The position numbers and the translations under genes were made by a program. Below are positions 8,672-17,509 of a stretch of DNA of 64,000 bases, piece after piece. The stretch's first letter is position 1, and each line of letters begins with the position of its first letter. Source of the stretch: Chitinimonas prasina (GTDB taxonomy: Bacteria; Pseudomonadota; Gammaproteobacteria; Burkholderiales; Chitinimonadaceae); the NCBI RefSeq assembly GCF_030160395.1, contig NZ_BSOG01000004.1, positions 124,001 through 188,000 of the forward strand. The letters run 5' to 3'. The notes below the pieces were generated by a model, which worked only from the letters and a program-made list of their open reading frames with translations, searched no databases and was not told where the DNA came from.

Positions 8672-9550
8672 TCAATGCCGCGTATCACCCGCTGTCGATA
8701 TCGAATCCGTGGCAAACAGCTGCGCCACATCCACCGCATCAAAGCTGTAATGCTGATTGCAGAAATCGCAATTCACTTCCACCTTGCCGGCTTCAGCCAG
8801 AATGGAATCCGCTTCTTCGCGGCCCACCATCTTGAGCATATTGCCCACCTTCTCGCGGGAGCAGCGGCAGCCGAAATGCGGATGCTCCTCCGCCATCACC
8901 CTGACGCTCTCCTGATGGAACAGCCGGTATAGCAGGTCGCTCGGCGGCAGGTTCACCAGCTCCGAAGGGGTAATGGTCTCAGCCAGGGTAGTCAGGTGCT
9001 CCCAACCGTGCGGATCGCCGTGGCCTGCGGGTAGTTTCTGCAGCATCAGGCCGGCGGCCTTGCCATCTTCACACGACAGCCACAAGCGGGTATCCAGTTG
9101 CTCCGAGCTTTGCATATAGTGCTCGATGATGGCAGCGACGCTGGTACCGGTCAGCCCCACGATGCCCTGGTAGGTCTGCCCTGCCTCACGGGGATCGAGC
9201 GTAATGACGAACTTGCCATCCCCCAGCAACTCGGCCAGCGGCAGGTCGGGCAAGTCGCCCCCCTCTTCATCCCAACGGGCGGTAGCGCGGATGGTGAGGT
9301 CCGATTCGCACTCGATGACGATCAGCTTGACCCTGCCCTTACCATGCAGTTGCATGATCAAGGAGCCATCGAACTTCAGCATGGCCGTCATCAATACCGA
9401 AGCCGCCATCAGCTCGCCCACAATCTTCTGCAGCACGGGCGGGTAATCCCGACGGCTCAGCACCTCGCGCCAACTGTCATCCAGTTGCACGGCCTCGCCG
9501 CGCACTGGGGCAGCATCAAACAGAAAACGTTGCAGGGTATCTTTGCTCAT
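8672..9550 (-). CDS. hslO: Redox-regulated chaperone Hsp33
   Basis: A holdase chaperone switched on by oxidation of a zinc-bound cysteine cluster. The 292-aa product has the Hsp33 N-terminal domain and the C-terminal zinc centre made of CRC (in FGCRCSREKV) and CDFC (in VNCDFCNQHY), the redox switch. It starts 15 bases after the proteasome-like gene, in a pncC-Ntn hydrolase-hslO order that groups protein quality-control functions. Length and motifs match the family fully. Confidence 0.95.
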   Translation of the reverse strand: MSKDTLQRFLFDAAPVRGEAVQLDDSWREVLSRRDYPPVLQKIVGELMAASVLMTAMLKFDGSLIMQLHGKGRVKLIVIECESDLTIRATARWDEEGGDLPDLPLAELLGDGKFVITLDPREAGQTYQGIVGLTGTSVAAIIEHYMQSSEQLDTRLWLSCEDGKAAGLMLQKLPAGHGDPHGWEHLTTLAETITPSELVNLPPSDLLYRLFHQESVRVMAEEHPHFGCRCSREKVGNMLKMVGREEADSILAEAGKVEVNCDFCNQHYSFDAVDVAQLFATDSISTAGDTRH

Positions 9551-9565
9551 TGCGGTCTATCTCGT

Positions 9566-10147
9566 TCAATTTTCAATCGTGGTCATATCCACCACGTGCA
9601 AGGTTAGCGGCAGCGACGATCCCACATCGAACTCGCAACCGGTTTCCACACCAATGCGGGCGATATCGGCTGCAGACATATCTGGGCGCTCGTAGACAGC
9701 GCGCATGGCACCGATGGCAAAGTCGCGGCCCGAGCCTATGGCCCAGAATTGCCGGTATTCATAGACTTCACGCATCGAAAACACGCCGAAGATGCCGTGA
9801 GGATTGGCAATCAGCACCGTCATCTGGCTGGACTCATAAGGATCATCCTCTTCCTCCTCGGTCTTGAGAAAGAAGTCCTCCTTCAGCTTGGGGTGCAGCT
9901 TGCGGAAGCTATCGAAGATCAGGGGTCGGCTGGAAAAATCAAGCGTACGCGATTTGGCCAGCGCAGCTTGCAGCACCAGGTCATGGGCTGCCGAACCACA
10001 TATGCCAAAAACGCTCCCGTGCGACTGGAACAGCTTTTCCGGCCGCGCATCGTGCAAATGTCCCAGGCGGGTATCGCCAAAGGTCGATTGGGTATCCGCC
10101 GCCATGGCAATCTGATTGCCCTTGCGGACCGCAACTAGGGTCGTCAT
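9566..10147 (-). CDS. Proteasome/HslV-like Ntn hydrolase (BPH-type candidate)
   Basis: A 193-aa protein whose start MTTLVAVRKGN resembles HslV. Removal of Met would expose Thr1, the Ntn-hydrolase nucleophile, and Asp17 of the mature chain (AMAADTQST) sits where the HslV catalytic Asp lies. Lys37 (RPEKLF) is a candidate for the catalytic Lys. Gly-rich FGICGSAAHD and IGSGRDFAIGAM match the beta-subunit fold. No hslU is adjacent. This fits the betaproteobacterial proteasome homologue (BPH) group. Its ATG overlaps the pncC stop (ATGA) and hslO follows closely. Substrate and partner are unknown. Confidence 0.78.
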   Translation of the reverse strand: MTTLVAVRKGNQIAMAADTQSTFGDTRLGHLHDARPEKLFQSHGSVFGICGSAAHDLVLQAALAKSRTLDFSSRPLIFDSFRKLHPKLKEDFFLKTEEEEDDPYESSQMTVLIANPHGIFGVFSMREVYEYRQFWAIGSGRDFAIGAMRAVYERPDMSAADIARIGVETGCEFDVGSSLPLTLHVVDMTTIEN

Positions 10148-10644
10148 GCCAAATGTTCATCCTGATAAGGGGCACAGCGCGCCAAAAGGCCCGCCAATGC
10201 ATATTGCACAGTCTGCAACCGTACACTGGCACGGTCACCGCTAAAATGGCGCGTCTCTGCGTCGGTACCGGTGGAGGTCGCCCAGGCAAAACAGACCATG
10301 CCCACGGGCTTGTCGGCACTTCCGCCGCTGGGGCCGGCGATACCAGATACTGCGACGGCAAGGTCGGCACCGGCAGCGGTCAAGGCGCCCTCAGCCATCT
10401 GGCGTGCCACCACCTCGCTGACTGCGCCATGTTGCACCAGCACAGCCGCTGGCACACCCACCAACTGCTGCTTAGCCGCATTGGAATACGTCACAAAGGC
10501 CATGTCGAACCAAGCCGACGAGCCGGGAATATCGGTAATGGCGCTGGCAATGCCCCCACCGGTACACGACTCCGCAGCCGTCACTCGCCAGCCACGTGCC
10601 AGCAATGCCAAACCCAGCGCTTCCGCCAGTGACGTTGTCGTCAT
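10144..10644 (-). CDS. pncC: Nicotinamide-nucleotide amidase (CinA C-terminal family)
   Basis: Deamidates nicotinamide mononucleotide to nicotinate mononucleotide in pyridine nucleotide recycling. The 166-aa product is the single CinA C-terminal domain. It has the motifs TAAESCTGGGIA, VTYSNAAKQQLVGV, the GAVSE segment and SGIAGPSGG. ATG 10644 is preceded by AGGAAG. Its stop overlaps the start of the Ntn hydrolase gene, so the two are coupled. Orn lies upstream on the same strand with a 125-base gap. Confidence 0.93.
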   Translation of the reverse strand: MTTTSLAEALGLALLARGWRVTAAESCTGGGIASAITDIPGSSAWFDMAFVTYSNAAKQQLVGVPAAVLVQHGAVSEVVARQMAEGALTAAGADLAVAVSGIAGPSGGSADKPVGMVCFAWATSTGTDAETRHFSGDRASVRLQTVQYALAGLLARCAPYQDEHLA

Positions 10645-10769
10645 GCTTACTTCCTGCCTTTGTGTTGTGGAGCCCGTCCTGAGCATAGGTCATGGATGGG
10701 TGGTGACGGGCTGGCAAGCACCACGGCAGCCCTGATGCTGGACGCCAGCGCCGCCTGAACCGCAGGCTC

Positions 10770-11315
10770 TTACATCTTCAGGAAATGCTCGCGGTAGTAC
10801 TTGAGTTCGTCGATGGACTCATACACGTCGGCCAGTGCCTCGTGCCTGCCTGTCTTCTTGAGCCCCTTGGCCACCTCGGGCTTCCAGCGCTTGCACAACT
10901 CCTTGAGGGTGGAGACATCCAGGTTGCGGTAATGGAACCAGGCCTCCAGCTCGGGCATCCAGCGCGCCATGAAGCGACGATCCTGGTGTATGGTGTTGCC
11001 GCACATGGGCGATGCGCCCTTCGGTACATGCTCACCCAAAAAGGCCAGCAACTGGGCTATCACGGCGGCTTCGTCCAATGTCGATGCCTTCACCTTGTCT
11101 ATCAGTCCCGATTTGCCGTGGGTGTTCTTGTTCCAGTCATCCATGGCGTCCAGCACGCTATCGGGCTGGTGCACCACCAGGACGGGGCCTTCGGCCACGG
11201 TGTTGAGTTCGTTGTCGGTAATCACCACCGCCACTTCGATGATGCGATCACGGTCGGGCTCCAGCCCGGTCATTTCCATGTCGAGCCAGATGAGCCGATT
11301 GGGGTCTTGTGCCAT
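10770..11315 (-). CDS. orn: Oligoribonuclease
   Basis: A DEDDh 3'-5' exoribonuclease that degrades 2-5 nt RNAs and pGpG to mononucleotides. The 181-aa product shows the catalytic motifs [14 protein letters not shown], the [17 protein letters not shown] region and [13 protein letters not shown]. It is divergent from the M48 protease gene with 91 bases between the starts, which must contain both promoters. Confidence 0.96.
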   Translation of the reverse strand: MAQDPNRLIWLDMEMTGLEPDRDRIIEVAVVITDNELNTVAEGPVLVVHQPDSVLDAMDDWNKNTHGKSGLIDKVKASTLDEAAVIAQLLAFLGEHVPKGASPMCGNTIHQDRRFMARWMPELEAWFHYRNLDVSTLKELCKRWKPEVAKGLKKTGRHEALADVYESIDELKYYREHFLKM

Positions 11316-11406
11316 ACTTCGCCGTTATCTTTCCGTCACTTGCTACACCCAGGGTGGGCAAGCGGCATTTGTCCTTGTAGATTTTCTTATTTTCGCACAC
11401 ACCGGC

Positions 11407-12660
11407 ATGACCGCCCACGTATTCAGCCTCGTCTTTATTGCCTTCCTGGTTTTATCCACCCTCCTGCAGCTCTGGCTCAAGACCCGGCACCTGCGGCACG
11501 TACTGGCCCACCGCGCCGCCGTGCCTGCCGACTTTGCCAGCCAGATCGAGTTGGACGCCCATCAGAAAGCCGCCGACTACACTGCCGCCAAGATGCGCTT
11601 CGCCCGCATCAGCATAGTCTGGGAAGCCCTGCTGCTGGCCGCCTTTACCCTGGGCGGCGGCATAGGCTGGCTCGATGCCACGGCCCGTGAGCTGGCGGGC
11701 ACCGGCATCTGGGCCGGGTTGGCACTGATCGCCGGCCTGACCCTGGTGAATGGCGTGCTGTCCTTGCCGTTCTCGCTCTACGCCACCTTTGTGCTGGAAG
11801 CGCGCTTTGGCTTCAACAAAGTCACCCCTGCGGTATTCGTGACCGACATGGTCAAATCCACCTTGCTGGGCGCTGCGCTCGGACTGCCCTTGATCGCCCT
11901 GATTCTGTGGCTGATGGAAGCCTCCGGCAGCCTGTGGTGGCTGTACGCCTGGGCCGTCTGGGTGGCCTTCGGCCTGGCCGTGATGGCCATCTACCCCACC
12001 TTCATCGCCCCCTTGTTTAACAAGTTCACCCCACTGGCCGATGCCACCCTCAAGCAGCGCATCGATGCGCTACTGAACAAGTGCGGCTTTGCCAGCAATG
12101 GCGTGTTCGTGATGGATGGCAGCAAGCGATCCAGCCATGGCAATGCCTATTTCACCGGCTTTGGCAAAACCAAGCGTATCGTCTTCTTCGACACCCTGGT
12201 CGAGCGCCTTACGCCGCTGGAAGTAGAAGCCGTACTGGCGCACGAACTGGGCCACTACAAGCGCAAGCACATCATCAAACGCATGGCTACCATGTACGGC
12301 CTGGGCCTGCTGACCATGGCGCTGCTGGGCTATATCAAGGACACCAGCTGGTTCTACGCCGGCCTGGGTGTGGCTGTACCTTCCACGGCAGCCGCCCTGA
12401 TCCTGTTCTTTCTGGCCTTGCCGGTATTTACCTTCCCCTTTGGCTGGATAGCCAGCCGAGGCTCGCGCAAGCATGAGTACGAGGCCGACGAATACGCCGC
12501 CGAGGTCAGCGATGGCAGCGCCCTGGTCTCGGGCCTGGTCAAACTCTATCGCGACAACGCCGCCACCTTGACGCCCGACCCGCTGCACTCCCTGTTCTAC
12601 GATTCGCACCCGCCGGCAGCCTTACGTATTGCTGCATTGCGCGGACAGGGCCGGGGTTGA
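11407..12660 (+). CDS. M48 family (Ste24/HtpX-like) membrane metalloprotease
   Basis: A 417-aa integral membrane zinc protease. It has several N-terminal membrane segments, then the zinc motif HELGHYKRKH with downstream Glu in EYEADEYAAE, which is the third ligand of gluzincin M48 proteins. The fold matches CAAX prenyl protease 1-like enzymes, which in bacteria act in membrane protein quality control. ATG 11407 begins the conserved membrane part; a longer upstream frame lies over orn and is not used. It is first in a tight operon with the phosphatase-like gene, phhB and rsgA. Confidence 0.92.
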   Translation: MTAHVFSLVFIAFLVLSTLLQLWLKTRHLRHVLAHRAAVPADFASQIELDAHQKAADYTAAKMRFARISIVWEALLLAAFTLGGGIGWLDATARELAGTGIWAGLALIAGLTLVNGVLSLPFSLYATFVLEARFGFNKVTPAVFVTDMVKSTLLGAALGLPLIALILWLMEASGSLWWLYAWAVWVAFGLAVMAIYPTFIAPLFNKFTPLADATLKQRIDALLNKCGFASNGVFVMDGSKRSSHGNAYFTGFGKTKRIVFFDTLVERLTPLEVEAVLAHELGHYKRKHIIKRMATMYGLGLLTMALLGYIKDTSWFYAGLGVAVPSTAAALILFFLALPVFTFPFGWIASRGSRKHEYEADEYAAEVSDGSALVSGLVKLYRDNAATLTPDPLHSLFYDSHPPAALRIAALRGQGRG

Positions 12661-12662
12661 GC

Positions 12663-12992
12663 GTGATACGTGCCTTGTTCCTTTGCAGCCAGAACCGCCT
12701 GCGCAGCCCGACAGCCGAGCAGGTATTCTGTAACTGGCCCAATGTAGAGACCGACTCCGCCGGCCTGGGCAACGACGCCACCGTACCGCTGTCGCCCGAG
12801 CAGATAGCCTGGGCCAGCGTCATCTTCGTGATGGAGCGCGCCCATCGCAACAAGCTCTCCAAGCACTTCAGGCAGCACCTGAACGGCAAGCAAGTCATCT
12901 GCCTGAATATCCCGGATGACTATGATTACATGCAACCCGAACTGATCAAGCTACTCGAAGTAAAAGTCGGCCCTTTTCTGCGCCTGCGCTGA
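12663..12992 (+). CDS. Low-molecular-weight protein-tyrosine-phosphatase-like protein (COG4551 type)
   Basis: A 109-aa protein with the N-terminal active-site loop CSQNRLRSPTAE, a C(X)5R(S) signature as in low-molecular-weight phosphatases but in the short COG4551 form. It starts with GTG two bases after the M48 stop. A TTG at 12657 is an alternative. The typical DP acid motif is replaced by a C-terminal NIPDDYDYM segment. Role unknown; the position suggests co-transcription with the M48 gene. Confidence 0.8.
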   Translation: MIRALFLCSQNRLRSPTAEQVFCNWPNVETDSAGLGNDATVPLSPEQIAWASVIFVMERAHRNKLSKHFRQHLNGKQVICLNIPDDYDYMQPELIKLLEVKVGPFLRLR

Positions 12993-13029
12993 AACGCCAA
13001 CCATCGAGTCACAACTAAGGAACCCTTCC

Positions 13030-13344
13030 ATGCCATTAGCCCAAGAGCCCTGCCCTGCTGTCGTCAACCCGCTCAGCGATGCTGAAACCCAAGCCCTGCT
13101 GGGCCAGGTAAGCGATTGGGCCATCGAATCCGGCAAGCTGGTCAAGACCTTCCGCTTTGCTAACTATTACGAGACGCTTGCCTTCGTGAATGCCTCGGCC
13201 TACATCTCGCACAAGGTGGATCACCACCCGGAGCTGCACGTGACCTACAACACGGTGCGCATCGCCTACGACACGCACTCGGTAAACGGCCTCAGCCGCA
13301 ACGACTTTGTGTGTGCTGCCCGTACGGATGCACTGTTGGGATGA
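13030..13344 (+). CDS. phhB: Pterin-4a-carbinolamine dehydratase
   Basis: Recycles the pterin cofactor of phenylalanine hydroxylase by dehydrating 4a-hydroxytetrahydrobiopterin. The 104-aa product has the family motif VDHHPELHVTYNTV, where the two adjacent His are catalytic, and the downstream THSVNGLSRND. AAGGAA precedes ATG 13030. The stop overlaps the rsgA start (ATGA). No phhA is seen nearby. Confidence 0.92.
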   Translation: MPLAQEPCPAVVNPLSDAETQALLGQVSDWAIESGKLVKTFRFANYYETLAFVNASAYISHKVDHHPELHVTYNTVRIAYDTHSVNGLSRNDFVCAARTDALLG

Positions 13345-14204
13345 GTACAGTCGCCCGCATCGTCCAGTCGCACGGCAAAGCCTTTATCGTTGACCTGGCA
13401 GGGCGCCGCTATGTGGCAACGGCGCGCCGCAAGAAGACCGACTATGCCGTGGGCGACCTGGTGGAGATCGTGGTACTGAACGAGGAGCAGGCCGTGATCG
13501 AGCGCGCCCAGCCTCGCACCAGCCTGCTGTATCGATCGGACGAATGGCGCGAGAAGCTGATTGCCGCCAACGTGACCCAGATTGCCATCGTGCTGGCAGC
13601 CGTGCCCAGTTTCTACGAGGAACTGCTGAGCCGCTGCCTGGTGGCCGCCGAGGACGCCGATATACGGGCCCTGATCGTGCTGAACAAGGCCGACCTGCCC
13701 GAGACCGCTGCCGCACGGGATGTGCTGGCGCCCTATGCTGCATTGGGCTACCCCATGCTGGAACTGAGCGCCAAAACCGACATCACGCCACTATGGCCCT
13801 GGCTGGAAGGCCAGATCACCGTGTTTGTAGGCCAGAGCGGCATGGGCAAGACCACCCTGGTCAACGGCCTGCTGCCCGACGTGAACGCCCGCACCAACGA
13901 GATTTCGACGGCGCTGGACTCCGGCAAGCACACCACCACCCACGCTACGCTATACCGCCTGCCCAACGGCGGCGAATTGATCGATTCACCGGGCCTGCAG
14001 GAATTTGGCATGCGCCACCTGCGGGGCGATCGATTGATCAGCCTGTTTCCCGAAATGCGCCAATATGCCGGCCAGTGCCGCTTCCAGAACTGCCGGCATG
14101 ACAGGGAACCCAGCTGCGCCTTGATCGCCGCCGCCGAGCGTGGCGATATCCTGCCGCAGCGGCTGCAACTGCTGCGCAAGCTGCGCAGCGAGTGCCCAAA
14201 TTGA
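13341..14204 (+). CDS. rsgA: Ribosome small-subunit-dependent GTPase A
   Basis: A circularly permuted GTPase that helps late 30S maturation. The 287-aa product has an OB-fold N-terminus, then G motifs in the permuted order: LNKADLP (G4), GQSGMGKTTLVN (G1) and DSPGLQEFG (G3). A C-terminal zinc finger has CRFQNCRHDREPSC. ATG 13341 overlaps the phhB stop. Nothing unusual is seen. Confidence 0.95.
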   Translation: MSTVARIVQSHGKAFIVDLAGRRYVATARRKKTDYAVGDLVEIVVLNEEQAVIERAQPRTSLLYRSDEWREKLIAANVTQIAIVLAAVPSFYEELLSRCLVAAEDADIRALIVLNKADLPETAAARDVLAPYAALGYPMLELSAKTDITPLWPWLEGQITVFVGQSGMGKTTLVNGLLPDVNARTNEISTALDSGKHTTTHATLYRLPNGGELIDSPGLQEFGMRHLRGDRLISLFPEMRQYAGQCRFQNCRHDREPSCALIAAAERGDILPQRLQLLRKLRSECPN

Positions 14205-14254
14205 TGGCTGGCAGCCCATCGCCAGCAGAAAACACCGCAAAAACAGTCTTTTAA

Positions 14255-14284
14255 TTGCCAAACACTACCCAACCGGACTAGAAT
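14255..14284 (+). promoter_or_regulatory. Predicted sigma-70 promoter of the rpsU operon
   Basis: TTGCCA at 14255-14260, an 18-base spacer, and TAGAAT at 14279-14284, about 57 bases before the rpsU ATG. Placement and sequence suit a housekeeping promoter; not tested. Confidence 0.6.
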
Positions 14285-14341
14285 CGCAGTCCGCAGCATT
14301 TTTTATTTAACCCTTTCAGTTAGAAAGCAGGACTGATCTTC

Positions 14342-14554
14342 ATGCCTAACGTACGCGTCAAGGAAAACGAGCCGTTCGAAGTAGCCATGCGCCGCTTCAA
14401 GCGCGCAGTGGAAAAAACCGGCCTCCTCACCGAACTCCGCGCTCGCGAGTTCTACGAAAAGCCGACCACTGAGCGCAAGCGTAAGCTCGCTGCCGCTGTG
14501 AAGCGCCATTACAAGCGCATTCGCAGCCAGATGCTGCCGAAGAAGTACTACTAA
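14342..14554 (+). CDS. rpsU: 30S ribosomal protein S21
   Basis: A 70-aa basic protein ([13 protein letters not shown] start, C-terminal KKYY) needed for initiation on the 30S subunit. It is the first gene of the macromolecular synthesis operon with yqeY, dnaG and rpoD, linking translation, replication and transcription initiation. Confidence 0.98.
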   Translation: MPNVRVKENEPFEVAMRRFKRAVEKTGLLTELRAREFYEKPTTERKRKLAAAVKRHYKRIRSQMLPKKYY

Positions 14555-14613
14555 GCAGCGTTTTCCGCGTACCGTGACACGAGTGCCGTTGGCTCGTGAA
14601 ACACGCGCTCAGG

Positions 14614-14640
14614 GCCGCCGGTTTACTGGCGGCTTTGTGT
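14614..14640 (+). terminator. Attenuating terminator after rpsU
   Basis: An 8-bp stem (GCCGCCGG with CTGGCGGC, loop TTTA) is followed by TTTGTGTTTTTT. In E. coli a partial terminator between rpsU and dnaG keeps S21 expression higher than primase; the same role is inferred here. Confidence 0.75.
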
Positions 14641-14805
14641 TTTTTGGGCGCAGCAGGCAAGCCCCGCCCTAGCGAGGCACGATGTACGAGGCCAATATGG
14701 CCACGGCCTTGGCAGCAGAGGGGCATTCCGCAACACCATGTCGCCATGCCCCAGCGCCAGCCGCCGCCCTACCTTCTGCCCAACTTCCATTGATAAGAGC
14801 CCACC

Positions 14806-15246
14806 ATGAGTCTGAAGCAACGCATTACCGACGACATGAAAACTGCCATGCGCGAGAAGGATACCGCTCGCCTCGGTACCATCCGCCTGCTGCTGGCCGC
14901 CATGAAGCAGAAGGAAGTGGATGAACGCATCGAGCTGAGCGACGACCAGATCGTTGCCATCATCGACAAGATGCAAAAGCAACGCCGCGATTCCATCAGC
15001 CAGTATGAGAATGCCAAGCGGCAGGATCTGGCCGATATCGAAAAAGCCGAGATGGTGGTTCTGGAGGGCTATATGCCCCAGCAGGCCGACGAGACCGAAA
15101 TCGCCGCCATTCTGGATGCCGCCATCGCCACCCACGGCGCCACCGTTGCCGCCATGGGCAAGATCATGGCCGAGGTCAAGCCCAAGCTGGCCGGCCGTGC
15201 CGACATGAGCAAGGTTTCTGCGCTGATCAAGGCCCGCCTGGCCTGA
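14806..15246 (+). CDS. yqeY: GatB/YqeY domain protein
   Basis: A 146-aa helical protein that matches the YqeY family related to the tRNA-binding tail of GatB (MSLKQRITDDMKTAMREKD start, YMPQQADETEI in the middle, MGKIMAEVKPKLAGRAD near the end). Its biochemical role is unsettled; tRNA or amidotransferase binding is inferred from homology. It often sits between rpsU and dnaG in betaproteobacteria. Confidence 0.93.
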   Translation: MSLKQRITDDMKTAMREKDTARLGTIRLLLAAMKQKEVDERIELSDDQIVAIIDKMQKQRRDSISQYENAKRQDLADIEKAEMVVLEGYMPQQADETEIAAILDAAIATHGATVAAMGKIMAEVKPKLAGRADMSKVSALIKARLA

Positions 15247-15401
15247 TAGCTGCGCACTGCAGACCCATGGAATGACCAGAGGGATGCCCCGGCATCTCTC
15301 ATGGCGCCAGATGGCAGCCCCAACCCTGCAAAGGGCGGGCGACATCCGCGCCCGGAAGTGCCCTACACTGCTTTACCGTCAGCCGTACAGTTGCTACCCC
15401 C

Positions 15402-17294
15402 ATGGCTTTGATACCGGAAGAATTCGTCCAGGATTTGCTTAACCGCCTCGATATCGTCGAGGTGGTCGAGCGCTATCTGCCGCTCAAGAAAGCCGGCCAG
15501 AACTACGCTGCCTGCTGCCCCTTCCACAAGGAAAAATCGCCCTCCTTCACCGTCAGCCCCACCAAGCAGTTCTATCACTGCTTTGGTTGCGGCGTACATG
15601 GCTCCGCCATCGGCTTTGTGATGGAGCACGAAGGCTTGAGCTTTCCGGATGCGGTCGAAAAACTGGCCGAATCGGTAGGCATGCAGCTACCCAAGAGCGA
15701 AGGCCGCAGCAACGACGGCCCCCGGCGCATCCAGCAAACCAGCCTGGTCGATCTGAACACCCGGGCCATGCATTACTACCGCGAGCAGCTGAAAGCCAGC
15801 CCTCGCGCCATCGACTACCTCAAGCGCCGGGGCCTCAGCGGCCAGATTGCCGCCCGCTTCGGGCTGGGCTACGCGCCCGACAACTGGCACCCCCTGGCCG
15901 AGTGCTTCAGCGATTACGCCACCAACGCCCAGCTGAATGAAGTGGGCCTGGTGATAGACCACGCCGATAGCGGACGCCGCTATGACCGCTTTCGCGACCG
16001 GGTAGTGTTTCCCATCATGGATGGCAAAAGCCAGGTCATCGGCTTCGGCGGCCGCATCATTGACCAGGGCGAGCCCAAGTATCTCAACTCCCCCGAGACC
16101 CCTTTGTTCCAGAAAGGCCTGGAACTATACGGCCTGCCCCAGGCGCGTCAGGCCATACGGGCCAGCAATCGGGTACTGGTGGTTGAAGGCTATATGGACG
16201 TAGTGGCGCTGGCGCAGCTTGGTGTGGAGTACAGCGTCGCCACCCTGGGCACCGCCTGCACGCCAGAACACGTCAAGAAACTGATGCGCCTGGCCGACCA
16301 GGTGGTGTTCAGCTTCGACGGCGACAAAGCCGGCCGCCGCGCTGCCTGGCGCGCACTGGAAAACAGCCTGGCCCTGGCCAATGATGGCAAGACCCTGTCC
16401 TTTTTGTTTCTGCCGCAGGAGCACGACCCAGACAGCTATATCCGCGAGTTTGGCAAAGACGCATTTGAAACCCTGATCGAGCGTGAGGCACTGGGCCTGG
16501 TGGCCTTTATGTGCCGCGAACTGGCCAGCCAGGTCGATCTGGACAGCGACGAAGGCAAGGCCAAGCTGATGCACTTGGCCAAGCCACTGGTCGAACAGAT
16601 CAAGGCGCCCGCACTGGGCATCCTGCTGCGCAAGAAGCTGGCCGAAATGGCTGGGATGGACGGCGGCGAAGCAGCACAGTTGCTGGGCGGCGTGGCATAC
16701 GCCCCCCAACAGGGCCAGGCTGCGCGCCCAAACAAGCAGGAATGGGGTAACAAGAAGAAGCCTTGGAACAAGGACGGCGGGGGCTTCAATGGTGAGCGCG
16801 GCAGTTGGAAAGGCCGCGACCAGGAAAACCGTGGCGCCCCACCACCCGACGGCCCGCGCGAAACCCGCGACCTGGCATTCGAGCTCTTGCAATTATTGGT
16901 GGTCGCCCCCAAGTATGCCTTGGAGCTACCGCAGCAGGCACTGCCCGCCAATCCACACAACCCCACCCAAAAAGCCATTGTGCGATTGGTGGACTATGTT
17001 TGCGAGCAGGCCCAGCCCCCCGCCAGCGGCCACCTGCTGGAAGCACTGCGCGGCGATGACAGCCACGCCGTGTTGAACAAGGCCTTCGTCAAGAGCCGCG
17101 ACAGCTATCGCGAAGGCGAGGATGCCGTGCTGGGCCAGGCCTGGAAGTTTGCCCTGGAGCGCTATCTCCTGATGATGGAAAAGCCCAGGGCAGCGCAACG
17201 ACTGGCAGAACTGGCAAGACTGGACTTTGGCAGCATGACCCAGGAAGAGCGCGATGAATATGGCCGCCTGACCATGCTGGGACGCAAGACATAA
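15402..17294 (+). CDS. dnaG: DNA primase
   Basis: Synthesises RNA primers at the replication fork. The 630-aa product has the N-terminal CHC2 zinc finger (CCPFHKEKSPSF, then FHCFGCG-type YHCFGCGVHG), the RNA polymerase domain and the TOPRIM fold with VVEGYMDVVAL and DGDKAGRRAA. A C-terminal helical DnaB-binding domain ends the protein. A low-complexity Gly/Lys/Asn/Trp-rich linker at about residues 428-485 separates the catalytic core from the DnaB-binding part. It is read from ATG 15402 and is part of the rpsU operon. Confidence 0.97.
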   Translation: MALIPEEFVQDLLNRLDIVEVVERYLPLKKAGQNYAACCPFHKEKSPSFTVSPTKQFYHCFGCGVHGSAIGFVMEHEGLSFPDAVEKLAESVGMQLPKSEGRSNDGPRRIQQTSLVDLNTRAMHYYREQLKASPRAIDYLKRRGLSGQIAARFGLGYAPDNWHPLAECFSDYATNAQLNEVGLVIDHADSGRRYDRFRDRVVFPIMDGKSQVIGFGGRIIDQGEPKYLNSPETPLFQKGLELYGLPQARQAIRASNRVLVVEGYMDVVALAQLGVEYSVATLGTACTPEHVKKLMRLADQVVFSFDGDKAGRRAAWRALENSLALANDGKTLSFLFLPQEHDPDSYIREFGKDAFETLIEREALGLVAFMCRELASQVDLDSDEGKAKLMHLAKPLVEQIKAPALGILLRKKLAEMAGMDGGEAAQLLGGVAYAPQQGQAARPNKQEWGNKKKPWNKDGGGFNGERGSWKGRDQENRGAPPPDGPRETRDLAFELLQLLVVAPKYALELPQQALPANPHNPTQKAIVRLVDYVCEQAQPPASGHLLEALRGDDSHAVLNKAFVKSRDSYREGEDAVLGQAWKFALERYLLMMEKPRAAQRLAELARLDFGSMTQEERDEYGRLTMLGRKT

Positions 17295-17337
17295 ATCCGG
17301 CAAAACACCGGGCAGCACACTAAACTGAGTGGTAATC

Positions 17338-17360
17338 GCGATGGTGTCAGGCACCATCGC
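17338..17360. other. Short hairpin between dnaG and rpoD
   Basis: GCGATGGTG and CACCATCGC pair perfectly over 9 bases around a TCAGG loop. There is no T run. It may be an RNA processing or stability site between primase and sigma factor mRNAs. Confidence 0.4.
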
Positions 17361-17445
17361 CAGCAGCGCAGCGGTTTCGCCCCAGGCCTACAACCCGTGT
17401 TTCGGGCCTGCAGTGCGAAGTCGCTGTTTTCCTTAGCGGAATACC

Positions 17446-17474
17446 TGCCAAAAGCCGGTAGTCCGTGTTACAAT
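17446..17474 (+). promoter_or_regulatory. Possible internal promoter for rpoD
   Basis: TGCCAA, a 17-base spacer, then TACAAT, 35 bases before the rpoD ATG. The -35 is weak; extra rpoD promoters inside this operon are known in other bacteria. Confidence 0.35.
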
Positions 17475-17509
17475 TTGCGGTTTCCCCGTTCCAAATCGAG
17501 ATAGCACAG

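Noticed and set aside
10691..10730. Similarity of CATGGA-N6-TGACGGGCTG here and near 28130
   Set aside because: The match is short and breaks down on both sides; not enough for a third repeat family.
14596..14793. 65-codon frame between rpsU and yqeY
   Set aside because: It spans the rpsU terminator hairpin and has no ribosome site.
17465..17509. Upstream non-ATG start of rpoD
   Set aside because: It would begin in the promoter-like region; the [11 protein letters not shown] start fits the family better.
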